Shown piece by piece: positions 19,561 through 27,305 of a DNA stretch of 64,000 nucleotides. The position numbers and the translations under genes were made by a program. Below the pieces are notes generated by a model. The model did no database searches. It had not been told where the DNA came from and saw only the letters and a list, made by a program, of their open reading frames with translations. The stretch comes from Bin87 sp963668585 (GTDB lineage Bacteria; Chloroflexota; Dehalococcoidia; Lucifugimonadales; UBA3495): NCBI GenBank assembly GCA_963668585.1, contig OY764869.1, forward strand, positions 744,001-808,000, written 5' to 3'. The first letter of the stretch is position 1. Every line of letters begins with the position of its first letter.

Positions 19561-20184
19561 ATGAACAGAGTCCCACGAGTGGGCGTCGGCGGGCCGGTGG
19601 GTTCCGGCAAGACGACGCTGGTGGAAAGCCTGGTCCCCAGGCTGCTGGCGCGCGGACACAGCCCCGTCGTCATCACCAACGATATCTTCACCAGGGAAGA
19701 CGCCGAGCACGTCAGGAACACCCTGCAGGACGTGTTCGACACCGACCGCATTCGCGGCGTCGCCACCGGAGCGTGTCCCCACGCCGCCGTCAGGGAAGAC
19801 CCCAGCCTCAACCTGATGGCCGTGGCCGAACTGACCGACGCCTACCCCGATTCGGACATCGTGCTGATCGAAAGCGGCGGCGACAACCTGACCCTCACCT
19901 TCAGTCCGGCCCTGGCCGACTACCAGATCTACGTGATCGACGTGGCCGCCGGTGACAAGATACCTCGCAAACGCGGCCAGGGCATCACCCAGACCGACCT
20001 GCTGGTGGTCAACAAGACCGACCTGGCGCCCCACGTCGGCGCGGACCTGGACGTCATGCGACGCGACCTCGCCACGGTTCGCGGCGAACGGCCCTACCTC
20101 TTCACCAACTGCCGCACCGGAGAAGGACTGGACGCTGTGCTGGACCGGATTCTGGATGCGGTGGGAAATGTTGCAAGCGCCTGA
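19561..20184 (+). CDS. ureG: Urease accessory GTPase UreG
   Basis: 207 residues, a SIMIBI-class GTPase that supplies energy and nickel for urease maturation. The P-loop is GGPVGSGKTTL (residues 10-20). The nickel-binding CPH motif is at 72-74 (GACPHAAVRED). NKTD supplies guanine specificity, and VIDVAAGDKIPRK is conserved. The start was chosen at MNRVPR with GGAGGAGAT just upstream; an in-frame TTG overlapping the ureF stop is less likely. No histidine-rich N-terminal tail is present. Confidence 0.95.
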   Translation: MNRVPRVGVGGPVGSGKTTLVESLVPRLLARGHSPVVITNDIFTREDAEHVRNTLQDVFDTDRIRGVATGACPHAAVREDPSLNLMAVAELTDAYPDSDIVLIESGGDNLTLTFSPALADYQIYVIDVAAGDKIPRKRGQGITQTDLLVVNKTDLAPHVGADLDVMRRDLATVRGERPYLFTNCRTGEGLDAVLDRILDAVGNVASA

Positions 20185-21076
20185 AACGGCGCATCCGGGG
20201 CAGTCCGGCCTGGTCGAACTGCGCCTGGAACGCCGGGCCGGCCGCACCCGCCTGGCACACTCGCGAACCAGGCCCCCACTGCTGGTGCAGCGGGCACTCC
20301 ATCCGGACGAGGCCGTCCCCGACATGGCCTACGTGTTTCTGGCCAACCCCACGGGCGGACTGCTGGAAAACGACCGGCATTGCATCTCGGTGCATGTGGC
20401 CGGCGGCGCGCGCGCCCACGTCACCACCCAGAGCGCCACCAAGATATTCACCATGGAACAGGGCGAGGCCGAACAGCAGGTCAGCCTCAACGTGGCGTCG
20501 GGCGCTTACCTCGAATACCTCCCCGACCCGTTGATACCCTTCCGCAACGCCAGTTTGACGCAGCACGCGTCAATCAACCTGGAGCCGGGCGCCGCGCTGG
20601 TGATGGGCGAAGTCATAACCCCCGGACGGGTGGCGATGGGGGAGTCCTTTGATTACCGCCGCCTCAGCATCCGCCTGACGGTGAACCGACAGGATCGGTG
20701 GCCGGTGTACCGGGAAGCGGTGGAACTCGTGCCCGGCGTCTGCGACCCGGTGGCGCTGGGAGTGCTGGGGCCGGCGCGGCCCGACGAATCCCGAACCCCA
20801 ATCGGCCGCACCCTTGGTTCCCTGCTGGTTCTGTGCGAAACCGAGCCCGCACGGTCGATGCTGGGTCAACTGCGCGATGCCGTGCCGGCGTGCGCTCAAG
20901 TGCCGGCGTGTGATGAAGTGCGACTCGCCGCGTCCGCGCTGCCCGACGCGCAGGGCATGGGAGTCAAGATTGTGGGAACCGATTGTGCGGCGGTCCAGTC
21001 CGCCATGACGCGGGTCTGGTCAATCGCCAGGCGCGAACTGCTGGGCGTCGCAGCGCCTGTCATGCGGAAGTACTGA
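20168..21076 (+). CDS. ureD: Urease accessory protein UreD
   Basis: 302 residues from ATG 20168, which overlaps the end of ureG by 17 bases; another in-frame ATG at 20156 is possible. Conserved blocks are YVFLANPTGGLLENDR, TTQSATKIF, LEYLPDPLIPFRNA and RVAMGESFDYRR, all typical of UreD/UreH. It scaffolds UreF and UreG on apo-urease. Last gene of the urea cluster; a tRNA gene with its own promoter follows 81 bases later. Confidence 0.93.
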   Translation: MLQAPETAHPGQSGLVELRLERRAGRTRLAHSRTRPPLLVQRALHPDEAVPDMAYVFLANPTGGLLENDRHCISVHVAGGARAHVTTQSATKIFTMEQGEAEQQVSLNVASGAYLEYLPDPLIPFRNASLTQHASINLEPGAALVMGEVITPGRVAMGESFDYRRLSIRLTVNRQDRWPVYREAVELVPGVCDPVALGVLGPARPDESRTPIGRTLGSLLVLCETEPARSMLGQLRDAVPACAQVPACDEVRLAASALPDAQGMGVKIVGTDCAAVQSAMTRVWSIARRELLGVAAPVMRKY

Positions 21077-21109
21077 GTGGAAGTTGGTGCGGGTGTGGCG
21101 AATCCTCAG

Positions 21110-21139
21110 TTGCCACGGCGCATCGATGAGCGATATACT
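21110..21139 (+). promoter_or_regulatory. Promoter of tRNA-Val
   Basis: TTGCCA at 21110-21115 and TATACT at 21134-21139 are separated by 18 bases. Initiation would fall about 12 bases before the tRNA 5' end, a normal short leader. Confidence 0.6.
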
Positions 21140-21157
21140 TGAGGGGTCGAAGGACGA

Positions 21158-21234
21158 GGGCGATTAGCTCAGTTGGTTAGAGTACTTGCTCGACACGCAA
21201 GAGGTCAGTGGTTCGAGTCCACTATCGCCCACCA
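21158..21234 (+). tRNA. tRNA-Val (anticodon GAC), with C33
   Basis: 77 bases including encoded CCA. All arms pair: acceptor GGGCGAT / ATCGCCC, D-arm GCTC / GAGT, anticodon stem CTTGC / GCAAG, T-arm AGTGG / CCACT with TTCGAGT loop. The anticodon loop reads TCGACAC, placing GAC at 34-36 and A at 73 as in valine tRNAs. The base at position 33 is C rather than the nearly invariant U. There is no long variable arm, which rules out a serine tRNA. Confidence 0.9.
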
Positions 21235-21246
21235 TTTGGTTAGCAA

Positions 21247-21278
21247 GGCCGCAGGGATAACTCCCTGCGGCCGTTTTT
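21247..21278 (+). terminator. Intrinsic terminator after tRNA-Val
   Basis: GGCCGCAGGGA pairs perfectly with TCCCTGCGGCC across a TAAC loop, followed by GTTTTT. It ends transcription of the tRNA before the insertion sequence. Confidence 0.9.
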
Positions 21279-21322
21279 CTTGTGAACAGGTTTACGTAAC
21301 AGCGGTTGGGCGAATCATACTA

Positions 21323-22543
21323 GTATTCAGTCAAACCTGTATTGGCAGATGAAGGACGTAATGGGCCATAGTTGCTACGGTGGTGGCAAACAGCGGTGCG
21401 GGAGGTGCGGCAGGCATGGCTCAGGAGAAATTTGCGGTACAGTTGTCGGTGGAGGATCGGACCCAGCTGGAGCGGTTGATTCGCAGCGGCCGGAGTTCGG
21501 CACGGGTCATCAATCGAGCTCGCATCCTGCTCAAGACCGACGAGGGTTGGAGCGCGGCCCAGGTGGCGGCGGCCCTGGACACGTCGCAGCGCACGGTGTT
21601 TCGCACCAAGCGGCGGTACGCCGAGGAGGGATTGGACGGCGTACTCCACGACCATCCTCAAGCCAACCGGTACCGCAAGCTGGATGATCGGGGCGAAGCC
21701 AGCCTGATTGCCCTGGCGTGCAGCGATGCGCCCGACGGACGCGACCACTGGACCCTGCGGTTGCTGGCCGACCAGGTGGTGGAGTTGGGCGTGGTGGAAT
21801 CGTTGTCATACGAGACGGTGCGCCAACGGCTCAAAAAAACGTCCTCAAGCCCTGGCAAAAACAGCAGTGGTGCATCTCCCGGATGAACGGGGAGTTTGTG
21901 GCGGCTATGGAGGACGTGCTGGACCTGTACGCCGAGCCCTGCGACCCCTGCCGTCCGGTGGTGTGCTTCGACGAGACTTCCACTCAATTGCTGGCTGATG
22001 TGCGAGAACCCTTGCCCGCCCAGCCGGGACGACCCCGACGCCAGGACTACGAGTACCGCCGCGGCGGCACCCGCAACCTCTTCCTGTTCTGCGAGCCGCT
22101 GGCCGGCTGGCGCCATGTGGCCATCACGGAACGACGCACCATGCAGGACTTCGCCCACCAGATGCAATGGTTGGTTGACACAGCGTATCCCAACGCGCCC
22201 GTCATCCGCGTGGTTCTCGACAACCTGAACACCCACCGCATGGCGTCGTTGTACGAAACCTTCCCTGCGGCCGAGGCCCGACGCATCGTGAAACGCCTGG
22301 AGTTTCACCACACCCCCAAGCACGCCAGCTGGCTCAACATGGCTGAGATTGAGTTCAGCGCGCTCAGCCGAGCCTGCCTCAAAGGCAGAAAACCCGATGC
22401 CGACGCCCTGGAACGCGCCATCACGGCCTACGAAACTCGGCGCAACACCGCGTGCGTCCCGATCAATTGGCGGTTCAGCACCGACCACGCCAGAACCAAG
22501 CTCCAACGTTTCTACCCCTGCCTTTCCAACGTTGACTGAGTAC
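21323..22543 (+). mobile_element. IS630-type insertion sequence
   Basis: About 1.22 kb. Ends carry inverted repeats GTATTCAGTCAA (left, from 21323) and its near-complement TTGACTGAGTAC (right, to 22543). TA dinucleotides at 21321-21322 and 22544-22545 flank them, matching the TA target duplication of the IS630/Tc1-mariner superfamily. The interior holds one transposase split over two frames. The right repeat overlaps the transposase stop codon. Inserted about 45 bases beyond the terminator of tRNA-Val. Confidence 0.85.
21380..22539 (+). CDS. IS630 family transposase (needs -1 frameshift)
   Basis: The first frame (21380-21886) encodes the N-terminal helix-turn-helix part (RSSARVINRARILL, WSAAQVAAAL). 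The second frame encodes the DDE domain with FDETS, VVLDNLNTHR and HHTPKHASWLNMAEIE, the three catalytic acidic positions, and ends at 22539. The frames join at seven A residues (21833-21839). A -1 slip there gives RLKKNVLKPWQKQQWC, a continuous stretch that fits the family consensus. The element is therefore either expressed by programmed frameshifting or inactivated by loss of one A. The start could be the ATG at 21416 (MAQEKFAV) rather than 21380. Confidence 0.85.
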
Positions 22544-22547
22544 TAGG

Positions 22548-22576
22548 ATGGCAGAGTTCATTAGCAACTCTGCCAT
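22548..22576. repeat. Perfect inverted repeat adjoining the IS element
   Basis: ATGGCAGAGTT (22548-22558), a 7-base loop, then AACTCTGCCAT (22566-22576). A third ATGGCAGAGTT is at 22643-22653 in direct orientation. The arrangement looks like ends of an older, decayed element rather than a terminator, since no U-tract follows. Confidence 0.6.
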
Positions 22577-22725
22577 TCCGGGCCCCGATAGTTCCCGAGC
22601 CGTGTTTTTGGCGTGGTCTGGGCCAAGCCTGTGTCGCGAAGAATGGCAGAGTTCGGGGTAAAGTCGGACAACGCCCGGTTGGCCTAATACATCGCCAGTG
22701 GCGCTCACCCACGATTGTTCACTGA

Positions 22726-22754
22726 TTGACCATGCGTTCGCATTCGCGTAAAAT
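22726..22754 (+). promoter_or_regulatory. Promoter candidate for darTG
   Basis: TTGACC at 22726-22731 and TAAAAT at 22749-22754 with a 17-base spacer is the best sigma-70-like pair in this intergenic region. The darT start is about 190 bases downstream, so the message would have a long leader. Confidence 0.5.
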
Positions 22755-22944
22755 TGTATGTACTGCCTTCATGTATCCGATTGGGTGCTCGGGCTGAATC
22801 GCGAATCGTAGGCAGCTGTGTCCTATCCAGGCCGTTGATCGGATAATGCAAATACACCCGCACGTAGGCCAATATCGCAGAACCCACCTCCGAGCAACGA
22901 CGACCGCCATTCGGCGAATAAACATTGGTCGTTGAGATGATCGA

Positions 22945-23589
22945 ATGTCCTTACCGCCAGGCCAGAGCCTTTACCATATTACTCCGATAGATGCATTACC
23001 CGATATCGTGAAATCAGGGCACCTCTTTAGCAACACAATCATGGACCAGTTGGATATCGGTGGTACGAATATCGGCATGTCTAACCTAAAACAGAAACGA
23101 AAATTCATGCCAGTTCCTTGCCATGAAGGCACGTTCGTCGGCGATTACGTGCCGTTCTACTTGAGTCCTAGGTCCGTGATGTTGTACCTCATATATCGAG
23201 GCAATCATCCTGAATTGGCCTACAAAGGCGGGCAAGACCCGATATTACACTTGGAGTATGACTTGCAACAGGTGATCGATTGGGCGAATGGAGAGCACCG
23301 ACGCTGGGCATTCTCGTTGTCGAACGCTTCGGCTTCTTACACGCAGTTTCGTTGCAACGTTGAAGAAATGGACCAGATTAACTGGGGTGCCGTAGCTGCC
23401 CGTGACTGGCGCGACCCTGAAATCAAAGAAGGGAAGCAGGCCGAGTTTCTGGTGCTTGAGAGGGTACCGTGGGATCTCGTGAAGCGCATCGGCGTTAGAT
23501 CGGGGGCAATCGCGAGTGTAGTACTATCGGCCATCGGTCAAGCCGATCACAGACCTACAATCGAGATTATCCAAGACTGGTATTATTAG
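22945..23589 (+). CDS. darT: DarT DNA ADP-ribosyltransferase toxin
   Basis: 214 residues. DarT attaches ADP-ribose to thymidine (or guanosine) in single-stranded DNA and blocks replication. The family start SLYHITPIDALPDIVKSGHL is present, with the NAD-binding His at residue 11. YVPFYLSPRSVMLYLI (residues 69-83) is the conserved core, and KQAEFLVLERVPWDLV carries the likely catalytic Glu (E167). Basic residues near 49-53 (KQKRK) match the catalytic Arg region. It is followed 17 bases later by the macrodomain antitoxin gene. Codon use is visibly more A/T-rich than in the urease genes. It could act as an anti-phage abortive system. Confidence 0.92.
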   Translation: MSLPPGQSLYHITPIDALPDIVKSGHLFSNTIMDQLDIGGTNIGMSNLKQKRKFMPVPCHEGTFVGDYVPFYLSPRSVMLYLIYRGNHPELAYKGGQDPILHLEYDLQQVIDWANGEHRRWAFSLSNASASYTQFRCNVEEMDQINWGAVAARDWRDPEIKEGKQAEFLVLERVPWDLVKRIGVRSGAIASVVLSAIGQADHRPTIEIIQDWYY

Positions 23590-23606
23590 GCCGCGAGGCG
23601 AAGATC

Positions 23607-24716
23607 ATGATTGAGTACACAGTAGGAGATGTTCTGTCTGCACAGGCGGAAGCGCTGGTGAACACTGTGAACTGCGTGGGGGTCATGGGCCGGGGCGTGG
23701 CGTTGCAATTCAAAAAAGCGTATCCCGACAATTTCAAGGCTTATGCTAAAGCTTGTCAACGCGGCGAAGTCCAACCTGGCCGGATGTTTGTCTTCGAAAC
23801 GAAGCAATTGGACGACCCCAAATTCATCATCAACTTTCCCACCAAACGGCATTGGCGTAGCAAGGCTCGGCTCGCTGACATTGAAAACGGCCTGGTAGCG
23901 CTGTTGGAAGAGTTGCGAGAACGGCGAATCCGATCCGTTGCTCTACCACCATTGGGTAGTGGCCTTGGTGGTCTCCAATGGTCTGAAGTGCGTCTCCGGA
24001 TCGAAGAAACGTTGAGTGAGATATCAACCGAAGTGCGAGTCATACTTTACGAGCCGTCTGGTCCCCCCGATGCCAGAGCCATTGCCCGCTTGACAGACGC
24101 GCCCGCCATGACACCCGGAAGAGCAGCGTTGGTGATGTTGTTGCATCGGTACTTGGGTGCATTGCTTGACCCATTCGTAACTCTGTTGGAAGTGCACAAA
24201 TTGATGTATTTCCTTATGGAGACCGGATCGCCTCTTCGTCTGCGGTATACCAAAGCACAATACGGACCTTACGCGGAGAATATGTCCCACGTGCTTCACG
24301 CTGTCGAGGGTCACTTCGTATCAGGATATCTGGACGGTGGGGATTCGCCGAACAAGCAACTCAATGTCGTTCCTGGAGCGGTTGATGCAGCTATTGAGTA
24401 TTTTCGCGACGACCCGACCACTTACGGACGAGTGGAGCAAGTCATACGATTGGTGGATGGATTCGAAACGCCTTTCGGGTTGGAGTTATTGTCCACGGTT
24501 CACTGGGTGATCATGAAGGATGGAGCTCGCAATATCGATGAAGCCATAAGGCTCACCTACGAATGGAACGATCGCAAGCGAATGTTCTTGCCTGAGCAAA
24601 TCGAGTTAGCGTGCCAAGTCCTTGAACGTGCGAACCGGCTCCCCGATGGTTGGGGCGCCAACATTGGAGAACAACTGCCCCTAGCCTCATCGCCGGAGCC
24701 CGTAGTGGAAGAATAG
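23607..24716 (+). CDS. darG: DarG antitoxin (macrodomain ADP-ribosylglycohydrolase)
   Basis: 369 residues. Residues 1-155 are a macrodomain that removes ADP-ribose from DNA: VNTVNCVGVMGRGVALQFK (residues 18-36) forms the ADP-ribose loop, FPTKRHWR carries Lys80, the position of the catalytic lysine described for Thermus DarG, and LPPLGSGLGGL (113-123) is the phosphate loop. Residues 170-369 form the C-terminal neutralising domain, with LLEVHKLMYFL and YGPYAENMSHVL. That part resembles the Panacea/SocA-like fold, which is an inference. Translated just after darT, as expected for a type II/IV-like pair. Confidence 0.92.
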   Translation: MIEYTVGDVLSAQAEALVNTVNCVGVMGRGVALQFKKAYPDNFKAYAKACQRGEVQPGRMFVFETKQLDDPKFIINFPTKRHWRSKARLADIENGLVALLEELRERRIRSVALPPLGSGLGGLQWSEVRLRIEETLSEISTEVRVILYEPSGPPDARAIARLTDAPAMTPGRAALVMLLHRYLGALLDPFVTLLEVHKLMYFLMETGSPLRLRYTKAQYGPYAENMSHVLHAVEGHFVSGYLDGGDSPNKQLNVVPGAVDAAIEYFRDDPTTYGRVEQVIRLVDGFETPFGLELLSTVHWVIMKDGARNIDEAIRLTYEWNDRKRMFLPEQIELACQVLERANRLPDGWGANIGEQLPLASSPEPVVEE

Positions 24717-25311
24717 TCCGGCTGTTCGAATGCGGAAGCGCACCACCTGTATTCTGTTCCCGAGTCTGGCGTTCCCGTAGATCCGCTCAACTCAGCAATT
24801 GGTAGGGTACCGGAGACGCTTCAGACATGCGGTTTAGAGAGGCATATTCTCCGCAGGGGAGGCGGCCGACGATGCGCTGATTAGCGGATCACTGCGACAA
24901 CCGTCGGGATCAATTAAATGTCGCTTGTCGCGTTCATATCGTTGTCCTTTGGATGGATCGGACGAGACCCGGATCGGTTCGTACCCCTGTATCCGAGGCA
25001 CCAGTTATGGCAAACTTTGAACGGAAGTCGGCCAAGCGGTGCCTATAACGGCCGTCGTGAGAACCAGCGGTAGGCTAGGGGTACGGTCCGGCTCCGATGA
25101 CCGCGCGAGCGATGAGTATGACGTGCCCCTCTGCCCCAAAATGATGCCCCGCGGGAGGGCTGCAGTCCCGCGGGGTTGGCCACACTCCTGACCTATCGGG
25201 CAGTGCCCGGAAAGCGGCACAGCCCCGGAGCCTTCGCAACCCGGGGTCGGGGTTGTCTAACGCATTTACTATTGCGTTATGCTGCGGCCTTTTTTGGTCA
25301 CTCTGCTGCAA
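24717..25311. other. Long spacer without recognisable genes
   Basis: 595 bases between the converging darG and the minus-strand 581-residue protein. Apart from a GC-rich hairpin at 25147-25175 I see nothing: the open frames here are short and have no family resemblance. Composition is mixed, possibly decayed coding DNA. Confidence 0.5.
25147..25175. repeat. GC-rich hairpin
   Basis: CCCCGCGGGA and TCCCGCGGGG form a 10-bp perfect stem around a 9-base loop. No U-run follows on either strand. It may be a repetitive palindrome or a weak terminator for the converging genes. Confidence 0.5.
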
Positions 25312-27057
25312 TCACAGCAGCACCTCCGCCCGCTGCTGCACGCCATAGGCCCCCGTGAGTTGTTCCACCGCGATGTGCATGTCCGCCTGTGGCTCCACCA
25401 TCGCGATGGACGGGCCGGCCCTGCCCACAACGGCGAACAGGCACCATGCGTGCGAGTCTCCCCAGATGACGGCGCAGCCGTTGACGCCGTACCTGCGGGC
25501 CAGGTTGGAACGGACGGTTTCGGAGAAATTTTCGCAGTCGTAGTTCCGTCCGCCCTGGTCCACCACATAATCCAGCCGGTCGGTGGCGTCCTCGTCCAGA
25601 AATTGGTCCAGACCCCGCCGGGTCAACGCCACGATGCCCTTGTCGCTGGCTCCCTGCCCGAACAGCCTGACCTCGCGGCCCACCGTGGCTTCGATGGCCT
25701 CCACCACCGCCGCCGGGCTGTATATTCTGCTGCCGTCCGTCACCGCGCCGGACGGTTGGGGCGGCGTCTTCGAGAAGTCCCGGCCCGTCAGAACGCCCGC
25801 CGCCGTGTCCCCGCAGGACGCCGTCAGCCGACCCTGCCAGCCGCCTCGCCACGGACGCAGATCCTTGACGCTGACTCCGTTCACCACGAGTCCACGGCTG
25901 GCGATTTCCGCATCGCCGAAGACGCGGATGCGGTCCGGTTCCCGCAGCGCCAGCGGGCAGCCGTTGGGTCGGTGGAACGCATCGGGCAGGGGCGTAACTG
26001 CGCGGTGGAAAGGGCCACGGCGCGAGAACCGCACGTCGTCCAGGCTGATGGGCCCGTCGGTGTCGTCGCCCGCCGGCCCACGCGCGGGATCCTCGACGTT
26101 GGCGTCGGGTTCGCCCACCACCTGCGGCATACTGTTGACGGGGACGCGCCCCATCAGGCGGCAGCAGGGGCCAAACGTCTCGGCGGTGAGATCAACCGCC
26201 ACGCCGTTGATGGTGATGCTGGAAACGCGCTCCAGCGCCCGGCGGGCCACCCACACCCAGAGCATCCCGTCGTCGAAGAGTTCCATCGCCGGCCCGAACC
26301 GGTAACCTTCCACCGGATCGATGTCATCATCCCGCAACGCGCCCTGACCCAACGGGCGCATGATCCAGGAGCGGTGACTGGCCCACGTGGCGGACTGCGG
26401 AGCGTGCGTGCGCCGCGCCTCCCAGCGGGAACCGTCGGCGGCCCTCACCCACGACACCTGCAGGTTGGTGTCGTACGCAAAGCGCGGGCTTGAGTTGGCG
26501 AAGTCGTCCAGGATGTGGCGGTCGCTGACGCGGACGGCGCGACGGGTCGGAGAATAGGAGCCTTCGGCCCTCTCCTGAAGTACACGGGGATTGGTCACTT
26601 CGATGAGCAGGTCGTTCCTGCCCAGGCGCCGTTCCGCTTCCGGAAGGTGGCCCCGCAGGAAGTCCACGATGGACAGGTCGTTATCCTCCAGCCAGTAGCG
26701 CAGGATGATGTGTTCCGCCGGGTCGTACTCAGGGGTCTGCCAGGCGTAGGCCAATCTCCGTGGATCCAGCGGTCCGCCGGCCAGTTCGCGGGCGATTCGG
26801 CTGGCCCGGGCGGAGTCCATGCGGGAAACCGACGGCTGCTCGCCGGTCCAGTACCGACCCTCCCACCAGGCTTTGGCGCCGAAAAGAATCAGCAGCGGAG
26901 AATAGGGAACCGGCGGCCACTCCGGAATCTCGACGTTCGTCACCGTGATGCCGGCCGCCCGCACCGCCCTTTCGCAGTCGGGATATTCCTCCGGAGTCAG
27001 CCGGGCGCGGTGGGCAATGTCCCGCAGCAGCCGATGCTCATCTTTCACGTATTGCAA
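25312..27057 (-). CDS. Large protein with C-terminal MOA-lectin-like cysteine protease domain
   Basis: 581 residues. The C-terminal 80 residues show YDCENFSETV (Cys508), GDSHAWCLF (His536) and MVEPQADMH (Glu555), in the Cys-His-Glu order seen in the protease domain attached to the Marasmius oreades agglutinin and its bacterial relatives. The first 470 residues are not recognised; they contain Trp/Arg-rich segments (PPVPYSPLLILFG, AWWEGRYW) and no signal peptide or membrane segment. The start is a TTG with AGAGGTG six bases upstream; a GTG three codons later is an alternative. Upstream on its own strand lies a 248-base spacer, then the PD-(D/E)XK-like gene. Role unknown; a proteolytic effector or a phage-response protein are possibilities. 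Confidence 0.75.
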   Translation of the reverse strand: MQYVKDEHRLLRDIAHRARLTPEEYPDCERAVRAAGITVTNVEIPEWPPVPYSPLLILFGAKAWWEGRYWTGEQPSVSRMDSARASRIARELAGGPLDPRRLAYAWQTPEYDPAEHIILRYWLEDNDLSIVDFLRGHLPEAERRLGRNDLLIEVTNPRVLQERAEGSYSPTRRAVRVSDRHILDDFANSSPRFAYDTNLQVSWVRAADGSRWEARRTHAPQSATWASHRSWIMRPLGQGALRDDDIDPVEGYRFGPAMELFDDGMLWVWVARRALERVSSITINGVAVDLTAETFGPCCRLMGRVPVNSMPQVVGEPDANVEDPARGPAGDDTDGPISLDDVRFSRRGPFHRAVTPLPDAFHRPNGCPLALREPDRIRVFGDAEIASRGLVVNGVSVKDLRPWRGGWQGRLTASCGDTAAGVLTGRDFSKTPPQPSGAVTDGSRIYSPAAVVEAIEATVGREVRLFGQGASDKGIVALTRRGLDQFLDEDATDRLDYVVDQGGRNYDCENFSETVRSNLARRYGVNGCAVIWGDSHAWCLFAVVGRAGPSIAMVEPQADMHIAVEQLTGAYGVQQRAEVLL

Positions 27058-27102
27058 CGATTCACCTCTGGCGTTGTGTCATGTGGTGAATACAATGCTA
27101 TA

Positions 27103-27116
27103 CGTACAAATGTACG
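27103..27116. promoter_or_regulatory. Short palindrome upstream of the MOA-like gene
   Basis: CGTACA and TGTACG with an AA centre lie about 45 bases upstream of the TTG start at 27057, a suitable place for a repressor site. Surrounding bases are A/T-rich. Function is a guess. Confidence 0.3.
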
Positions 27117-27305
27117 CAGAGCAACAAGCGATGGTCACAATCCCGGTTTGTCGCGGACGCCAGGGCAGTGGCGGAAAACCCCCGACGTCCTGCGCGGAGC
27201 ATCGGGGGCGAATACCGGAAACGAATGGGGACTACGGGTCGATGATGGAAACCTACATGGGCCTTTGCACGACGGGTTGGACCGCCGAGAGTTCTAGTCT
27301 GTCCG

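Larger units (their letters stand above)
22547..22944. other. Gene-free region between IS630 element and darT
   Basis: About 400 bases. It contains a perfect 11-bp hairpin (22548-22576), a further direct copy of its arm at 22643-22653 and, further right, a promoter candidate for the darTG genes with a leader of roughly 180 bases. I found no credible coding sequence. Confidence 0.6.

Noticed and set aside
18775..21076. A ureE gene in the urease cluster
   Set aside because: The gaps between ureC, ureF, ureG and ureD are all under 60 bases; there is no room for ureE.
21158..21234. Reading the tRNA as serine (CGA) to explain the C33
   Set aside because: There is no long variable arm, and the loop geometry puts GAC at positions 34-36.
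25005..25220. 71-residue minus-strand frame in the darG spacer
   Set aside because: Low complexity of Ser/Leu/Pro, no ribosome binding site and overlap with a hairpin; no support as a gene.
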